From NCBI RefSeq assembly GCF_036345015.1, contig NZ_CP084098.1, positions 1,191,326-1,255,325 of the forward strand: 64,000 nucleotides of DNA. Reading direction: 5' to 3'. The notes beneath the pieces are model-generated. The model saw only the letters and a program-made list of their open reading frames with translations. It did no database searches and was not told the origin of the DNA. The DNA is from Cyanobacterium sp. Dongsha4. GTDB lineage: Bacteria; Cyanobacteriota; Cyanobacteriia; Cyanobacteriales; Cyanobacteriaceae. Below, piece after piece: positions 30,985 through 40,020 of the stretch. A program made the position numbers and the translations under genes. Every line of letters begins with the position of its first letter. The stretch's first letter is position 1.

Positions 30985-31260
30985 TTAGCCTCCAGCAACA
31001 GCAGGTACAATACTTACCTCATCACCATCAGATAAAGGAGTAGCGGTATTATCAAGAAAACGAATATCCTCGCTATTAACGTAGAAATTTAGGAAACGAC
31101 GAGGCGCACCAGTTTCATCACAAAGACGAGCTTTAATACCGGGGCAATTTGCCTCTAAAGCATCAATTAATTCTTGAATAGTGGTAGCAGAACACTCGAT
31201 GGTTGCTTGATCTTTGGTAAATTTTTGTAAAGGAGTGGGAATTAATACTTTTACGGACAT
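30985..31260 (-). CDS. MoaD/ThiS-like sulfur-carrier protein
   Basis: A 91-residue ubiquitin-fold protein ending in Gly-Gly, the tail that is adenylated and thiocarboxylated in sulfur carriers. The body shows the beta-grasp pattern, and the end [15 protein letters not shown] is typical of MoaD. It lies between thrC and mtnA on the same strand rather than among molybdopterin or thiamin genes. A role as sulfur donor to a PLP enzyme is an inference from position. Confidence 0.9.
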   Translation of the reverse strand: MSVKVLIPTPLQKFTKDQATIECSATTIQELIDALEANCPGIKARLCDETGAPRRFLNFYVNSEDIRFLDNTATPLSDGDEVSIVPAVAGG

Positions 31261-31356
31261 ATTTTCTTGAACTTAAATTTATTTGTATATTTTTTTAGTG
31301 GTGGAATATCTTAAAACAATTTGGGTATTAAGAGACGGAGAAAATTATTTATTTCT

Positions 31357-31389
31357 AACTCCGAACTCCGAACTCCGAACTCCGAACTC
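31357..31389. repeat. AACTCCG heptamer tandem repeat
   Basis: Four and a half copies of the heptamer AACTCCG lie between the thrC stop and the MoaD-like gene, inside the presumed operon. Confidence 0.85.
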
Positions 31390-32697
31390 TTATACTAATA
31401 CTTGTTGCCATTCTAAGCGATCGAGGGTGCGAGAACGCTCTAAAGCACGTTCAAAACTGTCTAATTTAGGCTCAATGATTAAAGGTTCGCTGATGTATCC
31501 TTGCACTGCTTCTTGGGTTTTCAAGCCGTTACCAGTAATATAAACAACGGTGCTTTCTTCAGGATCAATTTTTCCTGCTTCTACCAATTTTTTCAATACA
31601 GCAACGGTTGTACCTCCTGCAGTTTCAGTGAAGATACCTTCAGTCTCTGCTAAGAGTTTGATACCTTCAACAATTTCTGCATCGGTGACAGATTCGATAT
31701 TACCGTTAGTTTTACGAGCAATATCTAAAGCATACATACCGTCAGCAGGATTACCGATCGCAATGGATTTAGCAATGGTATTGGGTTTAACAGGGGTAAC
31801 AAAATCTCTGCCTTCTCTGAATGCTTGGGCAATAGGAGAACATCCTTCCGCTTGTGCACCACTGAAACGCACTGCTTTGTCATCCACTAAACCGACTTTG
31901 ACGAACTCTTGGAAACCTTTGTAAATCTTGGTGAAAAGAGAACCAGAGGCTAAAGGTGCAACGATATGATCAGGTAATTTCCAGCCTAATTGTTCCGCTA
32001 CCTCAAAACCGAGGGTTTTTGAACCTTCAGAGTAGTAAGGACGTAAGTTAATATTAACAAATCCCCAACCGTAGGTATTACCAACTTCGCAACAGAGGCG
32101 GTTAACTTGATCATAGTTACCTTTAACAGCCATGACAGTGGGGTTATAGATTAATGTGCCTAAAACCTTTCCTGCTTCTAAATCGGAAGGAATGAAGACA
32201 CAACAGTCTAAACCAGCATGAGCAGCGATCGCAGCTGTAGAATTGGCTAAATTACCAGTACTAGCACAGGAAACGGTGGTAAAACCTAACTCTCTAGCAC
32301 GGGTTAGAGCCACGGAAACGACTCTATCCTTAAAGCTGAGGGTAGGCATATTAACAGCATCATTTTTAATATAAAGATTTTTCAGACCTAAACGACGAGC
32401 CAAGCGGGTAGATTTGACCAAAGGAGTCATACCTGTACCCACATCAATAGGATTCTCACTTTCCACGGGCAAAAATGCTTTGTAACGCCAGATGGAATTG
32501 GGACCGGCGGCGATGGATTCACGACTGACTTGAGCTTTTATAGCGTCATAGTCGTAGGCTACTTCTAGGGGTGCAAAGGTTTCCTCACAAATATGAATCG
32601 CTTTGAGAGGGTATTCTGCACTTCCTTCTTTAGATACTAATTTGGTGAAAGTGGGTTTTAATTTATTGTCCGTGGTACGTGCGATCGCTTGTGTCAT
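31390..32697 (-). CDS. thrC: Threonine synthase ThrC
   Basis: PLP-dependent lyase that makes threonine from O-phosphohomoserine. The 435-residue protein has the PLP lysine Lys123 in LSFKDR, the CASTGNLANS phosphate/PLP segment and the late TAGGTTVAVLKK region. An N-terminal extension of about 60 residues (KAIHICEETFAPLEV) is usual in this branch. The start ATG at 32697 has a GGAG-type ribosome binding site (GAGAG) upstream. The next gene downstream encodes a sulfur-carrier-like protein, an arrangement that recalls sulfur-carrier-dependent PLP enzymes. Confidence 0.95.
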   Translation of the reverse strand: MTQAIARTTDNKLKPTFTKLVSKEGSAEYPLKAIHICEETFAPLEVAYDYDAIKAQVSRESIAAGPNSIWRYKAFLPVESENPIDVGTGMTPLVKSTRLARRLGLKNLYIKNDAVNMPTLSFKDRVVSVALTRARELGFTTVSCASTGNLANSTAAIAAHAGLDCCVFIPSDLEAGKVLGTLIYNPTVMAVKGNYDQVNRLCCEVGNTYGWGFVNINLRPYYSEGSKTLGFEVAEQLGWKLPDHIVAPLASGSLFTKIYKGFQEFVKVGLVDDKAVRFSGAQAEGCSPIAQAFREGRDFVTPVKPNTIAKSIAIGNPADGMYALDIARKTNGNIESVTDAEIVEGIKLLAETEGIFTETAGGTTVAVLKKLVEAGKIDPEESTVVYITGNGLKTQEAVQGYISEPLIIEPKLDSFERALERSRTLDRLEWQQVLV

Positions 32698-33150
32698 TTT
32701 TTACTCTCCTGTGCTTTACGAGTGATAAATCTGAAAATTGATCTTTAAAATGATTGCTTTTTCAAAAGTATAACAGCAATAAAATTTGTTGGCAAATATA
32801 TCCGACTAAAATAGTCGGGATTAAAAATTAAGTGAATAATTGTTGGGGAAGATGGGGGAGTTTGTTAATTCTTATACTTATTACTACCTCTAACTCCGAA
32901 CTCATAATAGAAATGTTTAGATATTTAACTAAATTGTCAACTAATAATAAATTTTGGGCATACTGAAATTAGGAGTATTAAGTGTGAATATTCCTGTTTT
33001 TGTACTAAATGGCTTTTTTTTGACTAATTTTCCTTGTTGTCTCACATTGAGAATATTTGCCAAATTATTATGTAAAAGCACTTTGGTGATGAGGTAGTGA
33101 ATCGAAACAAAAATTAATTTCTGGATTCATCAAATAAGGAGGTATGTACC
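32698..33150. other. Divergent intergenic region thrC / small ORF
   Basis: About 450 bases upstream of both thrC and the 69-residue gene. Apart from a dyad at 32802-32818 and a TCCGAACTC fragment near 32894, it is AT-rich and shows no gene. Confidence 0.6.
32802..32818. promoter_or_regulatory. Perfect dyad CCGACTA-AAA-TAGTCGG
   Basis: A 7-base perfect inverted repeat with a 3-base centre about 105 bases upstream of the thrC start. Its form fits an operator for a dimeric regulator. No T tract follows, so it is not an intrinsic terminator. The regulator is unknown. Confidence 0.5.
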
Positions 33151-33360
33151 ATGATGTATAGTTTTCGCAGAGTTACTCATGCAGTTTGGAGTTATCTTAA
33201 TCAATCTATTACTCCCACAGAAGAAGAATATTCCGTTTGGAAGCCGAGTAGATTTTGGTATATTTACAAGATTAGAATTTTAGAGAAGTGTTGGTTACAG
33301 AAGTCTTTTATACCTGCCCATGAGATTCGTGGACAAGATGAGTATAGAGCGGGAAATTAA
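33151..33360 (+). CDS. Small basic hypothetical protein
   Basis: A 69-residue frame with an unusually good ribosome binding site, AAGGAGGT eight bases before the ATG, in a region otherwise empty of genes. The product is basic and aromatic (six Tyr, four Trp) with no membrane segment or signal peptide. I do not recognise the family. The strong Shine-Dalgarno sequence and the clean position make it a likely real gene. Confidence 0.6.
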   Translation: MMYSFRRVTHAVWSYLNQSITPTEEEYSVWKPSRFWYIYKIRILEKCWLQKSFIPAHEIRGQDEYRAGN

Positions 33361-33659
33361 TTGCTGACGTTATGCACTTACCTTGTCATGTTAAATTGGG
33401 GTAGGTTTCGGATTTCAGGTAGCAGGTTTCAGGTTTTTTCTTTCTGGCATTTTTCTGGCATTTAGTTATTCAGTTAAAAGATTAGACAAGAATGCAAAAT
33501 TAAAATCAATTTTTAGAAATAGTCGATTTTTTTTACTGTTGTCTGTTGCCTGACTTCTGCTATAAGTCTATTAAAAAGAAGAAAATCAATAAACATACAT
33601 TTTTTATAGATTATTGTTGCGTTTTCCTCTTTCCTTGTGTTCAACATCTTTATAAATGA

Positions 33660-35876
33660 CTAAATAGTACACCAAAAGAGGTTTTTACTGGTGACACCTA
33701 AAGAGTCAAGAAGCGATCGCATCTTTTGTGAACATTCCCACCAATAGTCATGATTATCATACATCCAATCGGGATTGTAATAGATATTTTCGTGTAAAAC
33801 TCCTTCTAAGTTGAAAAAATCTTCTGAATCTTGTTCAGACATTATCAATAAACGAAAGGGTTTTCCCTGACATTTTTCTTTTAATTTGCCCATTATATCG
33901 ATGACTTGCTCTCTATCTGCTCTCCCAGTACGAATAAAAAGCACTTCATCACACTTATCAATAGTAGCCCAAAAACGGTGCGATCGCCCCTGATAACGTT
34001 TTTTCATTCTCTTGAATACAGGAGTCATATCATTAATGGGATCATCCGTATTTTCTACTTCATGGGCAAAAGATAATCCTGTCCATTTACCGTGATATAT
34101 TCGACCATGATCGTCATTATAGTGGAGATATTCGGGATTCCACATATCTTCAAAACCTGTGTCAATAATGTCCGCCACATCACTTAAATTAGTGGTACGA
34201 GTTAAATCAAAAGGATAAGCAGGTCCATCATACTGAATTTTATGTAACAACATTCTGACCGCACAGCGATCGCCCAATGGTAAAATAGCAATGCGTTTTA
34301 ATTCTGATAGGGGGCATTTATACTGAAAAGGTAAAGCTGACTTCGGAGGTACTTTTATACGACTTTCTAACCCCGTTTCTCCCAACATCATACGGCGAAA
34401 AGGAATATCAGGATGAAGCAAATCATCATAAACCCCTTGTTTCATATCCCTTAAAGCCTCAGAAACCTCTTTCCACATTGGTTGAACATTATATTCATGT
34501 TCTGATTCATTAATCAAATAGAGATTATTTTCATCTATTTTTAAAATTCCTAACGAACCATCATAGAATAATACCTCGCTCTTATCGGGAGAAAAGAAAG
34601 CCGACAGGGGTAAATATTCCAAAGCGTGGGAAGGGGGGATGTTGACGATGGTATCAATAGTTTTCTTCTCCCCCACCCAGAGGGAAAAATTTGCTACCCT
34701 TCTGGTATTAGCTAGATATATCCCCTGCTCTAATAATTGATTATTCTGTAAGCAATCCTGTAACTCTAGGCGATAAGGATTAATTTGAAAATCAACTTTA
34801 CTATTGTTTGTGAATAAGAGGCTATGATTTTTTTCTCTCCAAGCTATTTTAAAACCTTTTTGGTCATCAAATAAGCAAGTGTCTATTGGCTTAAGAGATA
34901 GTTTTTTTTTTCCTGCTTCCTCTTTATCAAGATCAAAAATAGGTACATTAATCGCTGAAAACATTGCCCGATGCCCCTCACTATTGGGGTGTGCCACATC
35001 AAAAGATAAACCTTCCCCAAAACGCCCATTACCATCATTCAATTCTGTTAACCAATCCAAAACAGGTACATCCCAAGTTAACATACGGCTATGGGTATCA
35101 TATAAAAACCAATTATGTTCAGCACTGTATTCACCGTGAGGATAAACTGAGCCTAACATGGGAATTGCACCTATTTCCTTTGTCATCTGGATTAACCTCT
35201 GCAATCCACTTTCAAACCTTTGTTGCAATGCTTTTCTTTCGTGGGGTTGACAATAGGCAAAACCTTCATTGCCGAGAGAAAGGGCAATAATCACAATATC
35301 GGGTTTTTGGGGAATAACTACCGACTCAAATCTTTTAATAGTAGTAGAAACACTCGCTCCTAATTCAGATACATTAATTAATTGATGACCATATTTATCT
35401 GCTAGAGTCTCTTTTAATAATTCTGCCCATCCTTTCAATAGCCAAGCACTACAGCCCATAGCAACAGAACTACCGATAACTAAAATTCTTAAACCATTTT
35501 TACCCTTAAGAGGAGGATTTTGTATCAGAGGCTTTTCCCAATAACCATAAGGATGGGGTTGTAAGTGTCCAAACCAACCATCTTCGACAATTAAAGTGGT
35601 TTCTTTTGCTTCTTTTTCAAGGGGTATCCAACGATTATCATTACCTAAAGATTCCCAAATCACTTCTCCTTCAGCAGAGAATTTGAGATATTTATATTCT
35701 ATTTTTGAGTCAATATAGGGAATGTCCACATCTGCCCACCATAAAGGATAGCGATCGCTCTTTGTTTGTAATGGGATACAATTAGAAATGTTCCAAGATC
35801 CTAATTCAGCCGTTGAACCAAGAAGGGCAATTGATTCCCCCATATTAGTATGTGCACTTACCTGAAAACGATACAT
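33660..35876 (-). CDS. CBM20 - SGNH hydrolase - DUF1796 fusion
   Basis: A 738-residue protein with three recognisable parts. Residues 1 to about 100 look like a CBM20 starch-binding domain (ALLGSTAELGSWN and the WWADVDIP strand). Residues about 128-330 look like an SGNH/GDSL-type hydrolase, with GSS at 135-137 in place of GDS and a catalytic DVAHPNSEGH segment near 316. The last 210 residues match DUF1796, a putative cysteine-peptidase-like family (LPLGDRCAVRMLLH, YPFDLTRT). There is no signal peptide. The combination suggests an enzyme that binds glycogen or another glucan and removes a group from it; this is inference. Confidence 0.8.
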   Translation of the reverse strand: MYRFQVSAHTNMGESIALLGSTAELGSWNISNCIPLQTKSDRYPLWWADVDIPYIDSKIEYKYLKFSAEGEVIWESLGNDNRWIPLEKEAKETTLIVEDGWFGHLQPHPYGYWEKPLIQNPPLKGKNGLRILVIGSSVAMGCSAWLLKGWAELLKETLADKYGHQLINVSELGASVSTTIKRFESVVIPQKPDIVIIALSLGNEGFAYCQPHERKALQQRFESGLQRLIQMTKEIGAIPMLGSVYPHGEYSAEHNWFLYDTHSRMLTWDVPVLDWLTELNDGNGRFGEGLSFDVAHPNSEGHRAMFSAINVPIFDLDKEEAGKKKLSLKPIDTCLFDDQKGFKIAWREKNHSLLFTNNSKVDFQINPYRLELQDCLQNNQLLEQGIYLANTRRVANFSLWVGEKKTIDTIVNIPPSHALEYLPLSAFFSPDKSEVLFYDGSLGILKIDENNLYLINESEHEYNVQPMWKEVSEALRDMKQGVYDDLLHPDIPFRRMMLGETGLESRIKVPPKSALPFQYKCPLSELKRIAILPLGDRCAVRMLLHKIQYDGPAYPFDLTRTTNLSDVADIIDTGFEDMWNPEYLHYNDDHGRIYHGKWTGLSFAHEVENTDDPINDMTPVFKRMKKRYQGRSHRFWATIDKCDEVLFIRTGRADREQVIDIMGKLKEKCQGKPFRLLIMSEQDSEDFFNLEGVLHENIYYNPDWMYDNHDYWWECSQKMRSLLDSLGVTSKNLFWCTI

Positions 35877-35954
35877 AAAATCCCCAGCCTAGTAATGAGT
35901 AAAATCTAGTTTATGCCCTAATTTTTAACATGAATTGTCCCAAAAGTTTCAATT

Positions 35955-35996
35955 ACCTTGCCTGAATTCGATATAAAATTATTGGTTGAGGTAGGT
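35955..35996. repeat. Dispersed short repeat, inverted copy
   Basis: Inverted relative of the short repeat at 9061-9097 (ends GCCTGAATTCGATATA and TTGAGGTAGG). It is directly followed by three TTTCAGG heptamers and then the ISAs1 remnant. Confidence 0.5.
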
Positions 35997-36018
35997 TTCA
36001 GGTTTCAGGTTTCAGGTT

Positions 36019-36523
36019 CAGGGCAAACGCATACTCAAGCAGACAAAATCTTAAGTAAATAATCGTTATCCCATCCTGCCTTAATTTGACTCCAATCATA
36101 AGAGCTGCGTAATGTTTTACCATCAATGGCTATTATTTCTCTTTGTATTATTTAAGTAGTATGGTTAATCCAATCTAGGAAAACTGATTGCAATTGCTTT
36201 GGACATAGACGAGCAAATAAACGAGCGATAGTATCATGAGAAGGAATACCATTGGGCAATTCAAGAAACCTTTCGAGCCAAGATTGTTTACTTTTGCCAT
36301 ATTCTTCAATTTCTACCCAAGAGTCGGCACCACAAATTACCGCCAGAATTGTTAATGCTACAATATCAACTAATTTATGTTCAATTAAGTAACTGGTTCG
36401 TGGATCTTCAATATTTTCAAAATGTTTCCACAGGTATGATTTCTCAGAAATCACGGCTATTAATTACCTCTATAATCTTTACTATATTACTTTCTCATAA
36501 ATTTTTGGTATGCGTTTGCCCTG
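36019..36523. mobile_element. Internally deleted ISAs1-family insertion sequence
   Basis: A 505-base element with perfect 16-base terminal inverted repeats: CAGGGCAAACGCATAC at 36019-36034 and its complement at 36508-36523. It encloses only the two ends of an ISAs1 transposase gene. No clear target duplication flanks it. Because both ends are intact it could still be moved by a full-length relative elsewhere in the genome. Confidence 0.88.
36035..36454 (-). pseudogene. ISAs1 transposase, stop plus internal deletion
   Basis: The N-terminal 100 residues (LWKHFENIEDPRTSYLIEHK, SHDTIARLFARL) are typical of ISAs1 transposases. An in-frame TAA at 36152-36154 ends this part, and the same frame then continues with IIAIDGKTLRSSYD. 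After that the frame jumps to a C-terminal end AGWDNDYLLKIL and stops at 36035-36037. The central catalytic region of roughly 230 residues with the remaining acidic residues is missing, so the gene is dead. Confidence 0.88.
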
Positions 36524-36629
36524 GATAGCGATTGTAGGTAATTCTCAAAAGATTGAAAAATAAGTTAAAATGATAATTTGTGACTAAATATGCTAACTAT
36601 AAGAAATTATTTATTACTAAGAGGTAATC

Positions 36630-37088
36630 ATGGCTCAGAAAGTACAACTATTATTAAATAAGAATGTTGAGAAATTAGGTAAAAGAGGGGATGTGGTTGA
36701 TGTTGCTCCCGGTTATGCTCGTAACTATCTTGTACCTCAAGGTTTTGCCGTGGTAGTAACCCCCGGTATTTTGCGTCAAGTAGAGCAGAGAAGAGAGAAA
36801 GAAAGACAACGCTTACAAGCTATTTTAGAGGAAGCGAAATCTCGTAAAACTGCCTTACAAACCATCAACAATTTTGTTATTCGTAAGCAAGTAGGTGAAC
36901 AAGATGCTATCTTTGGAACTGTAACCACTCAAGACGTGGTAGATGTAATTAAACAAAGTGCTGGTTTAGATATTGAGCGTCAAGATATTACTGTACCTGA
37001 AATCAAAAAAACTGGTAAATATAGTGTTGCTATTAAACTTCATGCAGAAGTAACCGCAGAAATTACAGTAGAAGTTGCTCCTTTATAA
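36630..37088 (+). CDS. rplI: 50S ribosomal protein L9
   Basis: Ribosomal protein of 152 residues with the standard two-domain form: an N-terminal domain beginning VQLLLNKNVEKLGKRGDVVD with the YARNYLVPQG signature, a long connecting helix rich in Arg, Lys and Glu, and a C-terminal rRNA-binding domain. An AGAGGT ribosome binding site precedes the ATG. It lies about 100 bases past the ISAs1 remnant. Confidence 0.98.
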   Translation: MAQKVQLLLNKNVEKLGKRGDVVDVAPGYARNYLVPQGFAVVVTPGILRQVEQRREKERQRLQAILEEAKSRKTALQTINNFVIRKQVGEQDAIFGTVTTQDVVDVIKQSAGLDIERQDITVPEIKKTGKYSVAIKLHAEVTAEITVEVAPL

Positions 37089-37246
37089 CCTCACTTCAGT
37101 ATAAGAGTATTGGATTTAGGACGGTTTGGTAAAGTTAGAGCGAAATAAGTAATGAGTAGAGAAAAAGGGATATGAGGTGTTGGGGTATTGGAGTATTGAG
37201 GTATTGGGGTTTTAGGGGAAAATTTCTTTTTATCTTTTTTTATCTT

Positions 37247-37308
37247 AACTCTGAACTCCGTACCGCTTTGCGGAACGAGCGCAACGAACTCTCCGAACTC
37301 CGAACTCA
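37247..37308. repeat. Heptamer repeat with small hairpin
   Basis: AACTCTG/AACTCCG heptamers, a CCGCTTTGCGG hairpin and then the GAACTCTCCGAACTCCGAACTC pattern seen at the ends of the miniature elements, in the gap between rplI and the phosphoesterase gene. Confidence 0.65.
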
Positions 37309-37339
37309 AATTATTGCCCTTTGCCCCTTTAACTTTGAC

Positions 37340-38500
37340 TTAGTTTTCATTACATTTTTTTAGGTCTTGAAATTTATTTAGACAGGTTTTCTTCTCTTCT
37401 TCTGTTAGGTTTTGAATAGATATATCTCGTCTTAAAATCATTCCATTATGTCCCATAATTAAGCGGGGTAACTGCTCATATTTTATGAGGGAGAAATCTT
37501 GCATATTATAGGTTGTATAAGTTGTGTAATCGGGGTCATTGAAATCCACATCTACGACGGTGATTGTTTTTCTGGGAGGAATATTATTGTCAATATATGG
37601 GCGTGCGCCTGAACCTAATGCACCTGTATGTAATAGTTGTAATTCTCCTTTATGGGCAGGGTAATAAGCGTGATGATGACCGCTTATATAAGTGTGTACA
37701 TTATATTTTTCTAAGAGTTGACGCAATTCATCGGCATTGTTTAAAACTTCTCCGGGATAGTCTCTCCCTTCAGACACCGCATAGAGAGGTAGATGTCCGA
37801 TAATTATTCTCATTTTTGCCTGTTGTGCTTTTTCTGATGCAAGGCTTTTTTCTACCCATGATAATTTATCCTTGGGAATACGACTAGATGAACCATCCCA
37901 CACTAAAAAGAAAATATCATCTTGTTCAAAGGTATAATAGAAGGGAAATTGATTGCGATCGAGGAATTTTACTCCTGAATTATGCTTCGGATTTTGCCAA
38001 TATTCTACTGCTAAGTCTCTTTCCTGTTGAAATAGAAATTTATTGTTAGGTGCGATCGCACTTGAAGCATCATGATTACCGATAGTGAAACCAAAGGGAA
38101 TATTGAGGTTTCTGATAGGTTGAGCTATTTGAGTGTCAAACGCCTTCCACATTGCCCGAATCTGAGCCTGAGTTAAAGAGGGTTTTTGACCTGCAATCAT
38201 ATCACCACTACATAATATTAAATCAGGTTGCCAAAAAGGGAGCATTTTTAGGGCGAGATGTACTTCATCATCATATTCTGTTGAACCATAGGCACTATTA
38301 AGATCGCTAATTACTAAAATTCTGACATCTTTTTTTTCAGGCTTAAATGGTTGATATTTATTAATTAATTCTTGAGTTTGAGGGGGAATATTTTCCTGTC
38401 CTTGTACTGATTTTAGAAAAATAAAGTCATTGATAAAGTAACTAAAAATACAAATAAAAATAGTTGCCAATAATATTATTAAAAATTTTCTATTATTCAT
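37340..38500 (-). CDS. Membrane-anchored calcineurin-like metallophosphoesterase
   Basis: A 386-residue phosphoesterase with an N-terminal hydrophobic anchor (residues about 6-28), so the enzyme likely faces the periplasm. The calcineurin-type metal motifs are GDMIAG, GNHD, GHLPLY and GHHHAYY. The first motif reads SDLNS where DxH is usual, so the His ligand is replaced by Asn. It may act on nucleotides or other phosphate esters; substrate not assigned. It is transcribed in the same direction as, and downstream of, holA. Confidence 0.85.
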   Translation of the reverse strand: MNNRKFLIILLATIFICIFSYFINDFIFLKSVQGQENIPPQTQELINKYQPFKPEKKDVRILVISDLNSAYGSTEYDDEVHLALKMLPFWQPDLILCSGDMIAGQKPSLTQAQIRAMWKAFDTQIAQPIRNLNIPFGFTIGNHDASSAIAPNNKFLFQQERDLAVEYWQNPKHNSGVKFLDRNQFPFYYTFEQDDIFFLVWDGSSSRIPKDKLSWVEKSLASEKAQQAKMRIIIGHLPLYAVSEGRDYPGEVLNNADELRQLLEKYNVHTYISGHHHAYYPAHKGELQLLHTGALGSGARPYIDNNIPPRKTITVVDVDFNDPDYTTYTTYNMQDFSLIKYEQLPRLIMGHNGMILRRDISIQNLTEEEKKTCLNKFQDLKKCNEN

Positions 38501-38552
38501 ATAAAATAAAACATATTTAGGTCTTTTACAGTAGTTATGATAATTTATTTGA

Positions 38553-39527
38553 TTATAAAGTACATAGTTGAATAATTTTGGTTTCTAGGGCAATAAGAGG
38601 ATCATGACCTAATTTTAAATTTGCTTCTAATTCTAACAAAATAGGTAAAGAAGATAATAATTTTTGTGCGGAGATATTTTTTGTTTCTTGTTTGAGGAAA
38701 TAAATTCTTTTTGGATTGCTAATATCAGCATTTTCGGCGATCGCTTTTTCGTCTTTTTCTCCACTTTCAACCATTGTTTTTACGATTGCCCAAGTGCGAA
38801 ATTGACCGACTAAAGTAGCAACAATTCTCAGGGCGGGTTCATTGAGACTAATTAAATCTTGTACTAATTGTAAAGCAAGGGGTATATTTTGCTGTAAAAT
38901 TGCTTGAGCTAATTGTAAACTATTTTGATTACTAACATTAACTAATGATTTAACAATTTCTTCGTTAATGGGTTGTTTATTTTCTCCTTGATAAAGGGAT
39001 AATTTATCTAATTCTTGCCACAACAAACGGCTATCATTTCCTACGCAATTAGCTAATATTTTGATTCCTTCTTTGGTAATTTTTAACTCTTTTTGAGCAA
39101 CTATTTCTTCCACTTTTTTAATTAAAATATCTGTCTGCCATGGTGGAATTAAACTAAATTCTTTAACTTGAGCGTATTGATTTATTAATTTAGTGCTTTT
39201 TATCCTGCCATCGGGCTTTTTCTCGCTCGTTAAAAGCAAATGGGTTGTGTCGGGAATTTGTTTGATGGTACGTTGAATTTCTGTTAATAAATCTTCAGAA
39301 CAAGATTGACATATATTTGTATTAATCAGCCACACTATGCGATCGCCACTTCCAAAAGGAGGAGTCATAGCCTGTAAAAAGGCTTCACGAATAAACTCTT
39401 CTTTATCCCCTGCGAATTTTTCAAAGTTAAATTGTAACCAATTAAGATCGAGATTTTTTTCTTTTAGGGCATTGATTTCTTGCATCATCGTGAAATCATC
39501 ATCACCCCAAAAATAGTAAATAGGCAT
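38553..39527 (-). CDS. holA: DNA polymerase III delta subunit
   Basis: Clamp-loader subunit that opens the sliding clamp during replication. The 324-residue protein begins with IYYFWGDDDF and has the three-domain delta layout: an N-terminal AAA-like domain, a lid and a helical C-terminal collar domain. The end motif LELEANLKLGHDPLIALE is typical. There is no P-loop, as expected for delta. Confidence 0.92.
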   Translation of the reverse strand: MPIYYFWGDDDFTMMQEINALKEKNLDLNWLQFNFEKFAGDKEEFIREAFLQAMTPPFGSGDRIVWLINTNICQSCSEDLLTEIQRTIKQIPDTTHLLLTSEKKPDGRIKSTKLINQYAQVKEFSLIPPWQTDILIKKVEEIVAQKELKITKEGIKILANCVGNDSRLLWQELDKLSLYQGENKQPINEEIVKSLVNVSNQNSLQLAQAILQQNIPLALQLVQDLISLNEPALRIVATLVGQFRTWAIVKTMVESGEKDEKAIAENADISNPKRIYFLKQETKNISAQKLLSSLPILLELEANLKLGHDPLIALETKIIQLCTL

Positions 39528-39576
39528 TCTTTGCGCTCATCATTAATCCAAAACTTTGCTTATTATATCTAAACAA

Positions 39577-39601
39577 TAAAAAAGGAGGCTAAAGCCCCCT
39601 T
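39577..39601 (-). terminator. Rho-independent terminator of the hli gene
   Basis: On the minus strand AGGGGGCTTTAGCCTCC is followed by TTTTTT, 45 to 70 bases behind the hli stop codon. The stem and T tract are both clear. Confidence 0.75.
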
Positions 39602-39644
39602 GAGATTAATTCAGTTCAATTTCAATCAAATGTGTTTTTTTCAA

Positions 39645-39788
39645 TTACATTAAACCTAATTGAGCTAAAATACCTTTACCAGTCATTAACTCAGTGGCAA
39701 TACCAATTAAGAAACCTAACATTGCTAAACGACCATTCCAGTTTTCAGCAAATGCGGTGAAGCCTAATTTACCGTCTTTGTTTTCCAT
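39645..39788 (-). CDS. High light-inducible protein (Hlip/Scp)
   Basis: A 47-residue one-helix thylakoid protein related to light-harvesting proteins. The signature ENWNGRLAMLGFLIGIATE carries the chlorophyll-binding Glu and Asn/Arg pair of Hlips. These proteins bind chlorophyll and carotenoid and protect photosystem II assembly under high light. The ATG is preceded by AAGGAGAT, a strong ribosome binding site, and the gene ends in an intrinsic terminator. Confidence 0.93.
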   Translation of the reverse strand: MENKDGKLGFTAFAENWNGRLAMLGFLIGIATELMTGKGILAQLGLM

Positions 39789-40020
39789 GATTGATCTCCT
39801 TATAGTAAAAATGCTTTTGTGTCAATTAATTTAATACTAACTTAACATAAATTTTTAAAAGCAACAATAAAACTTTACATTCACTGGTGTGGATTTCCGT
39901 AAAAGAATTGTTTTTTAGATAATGACAGTCAAAAATTAGTTTTATTTATTTCCAATGGTTAATAAGCTAATATCCCGATGAGTTCAAGATAAAATGGAAA
40001 AATATTGATCAAAAATTGAG

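Noticed and set aside
31357-31389. CRISPR-like array
   Set aside because: Units are 7 bases with no spacers; an STRR heptamer repeat, not CRISPR. No CRISPR array or cas gene was seen in the window.
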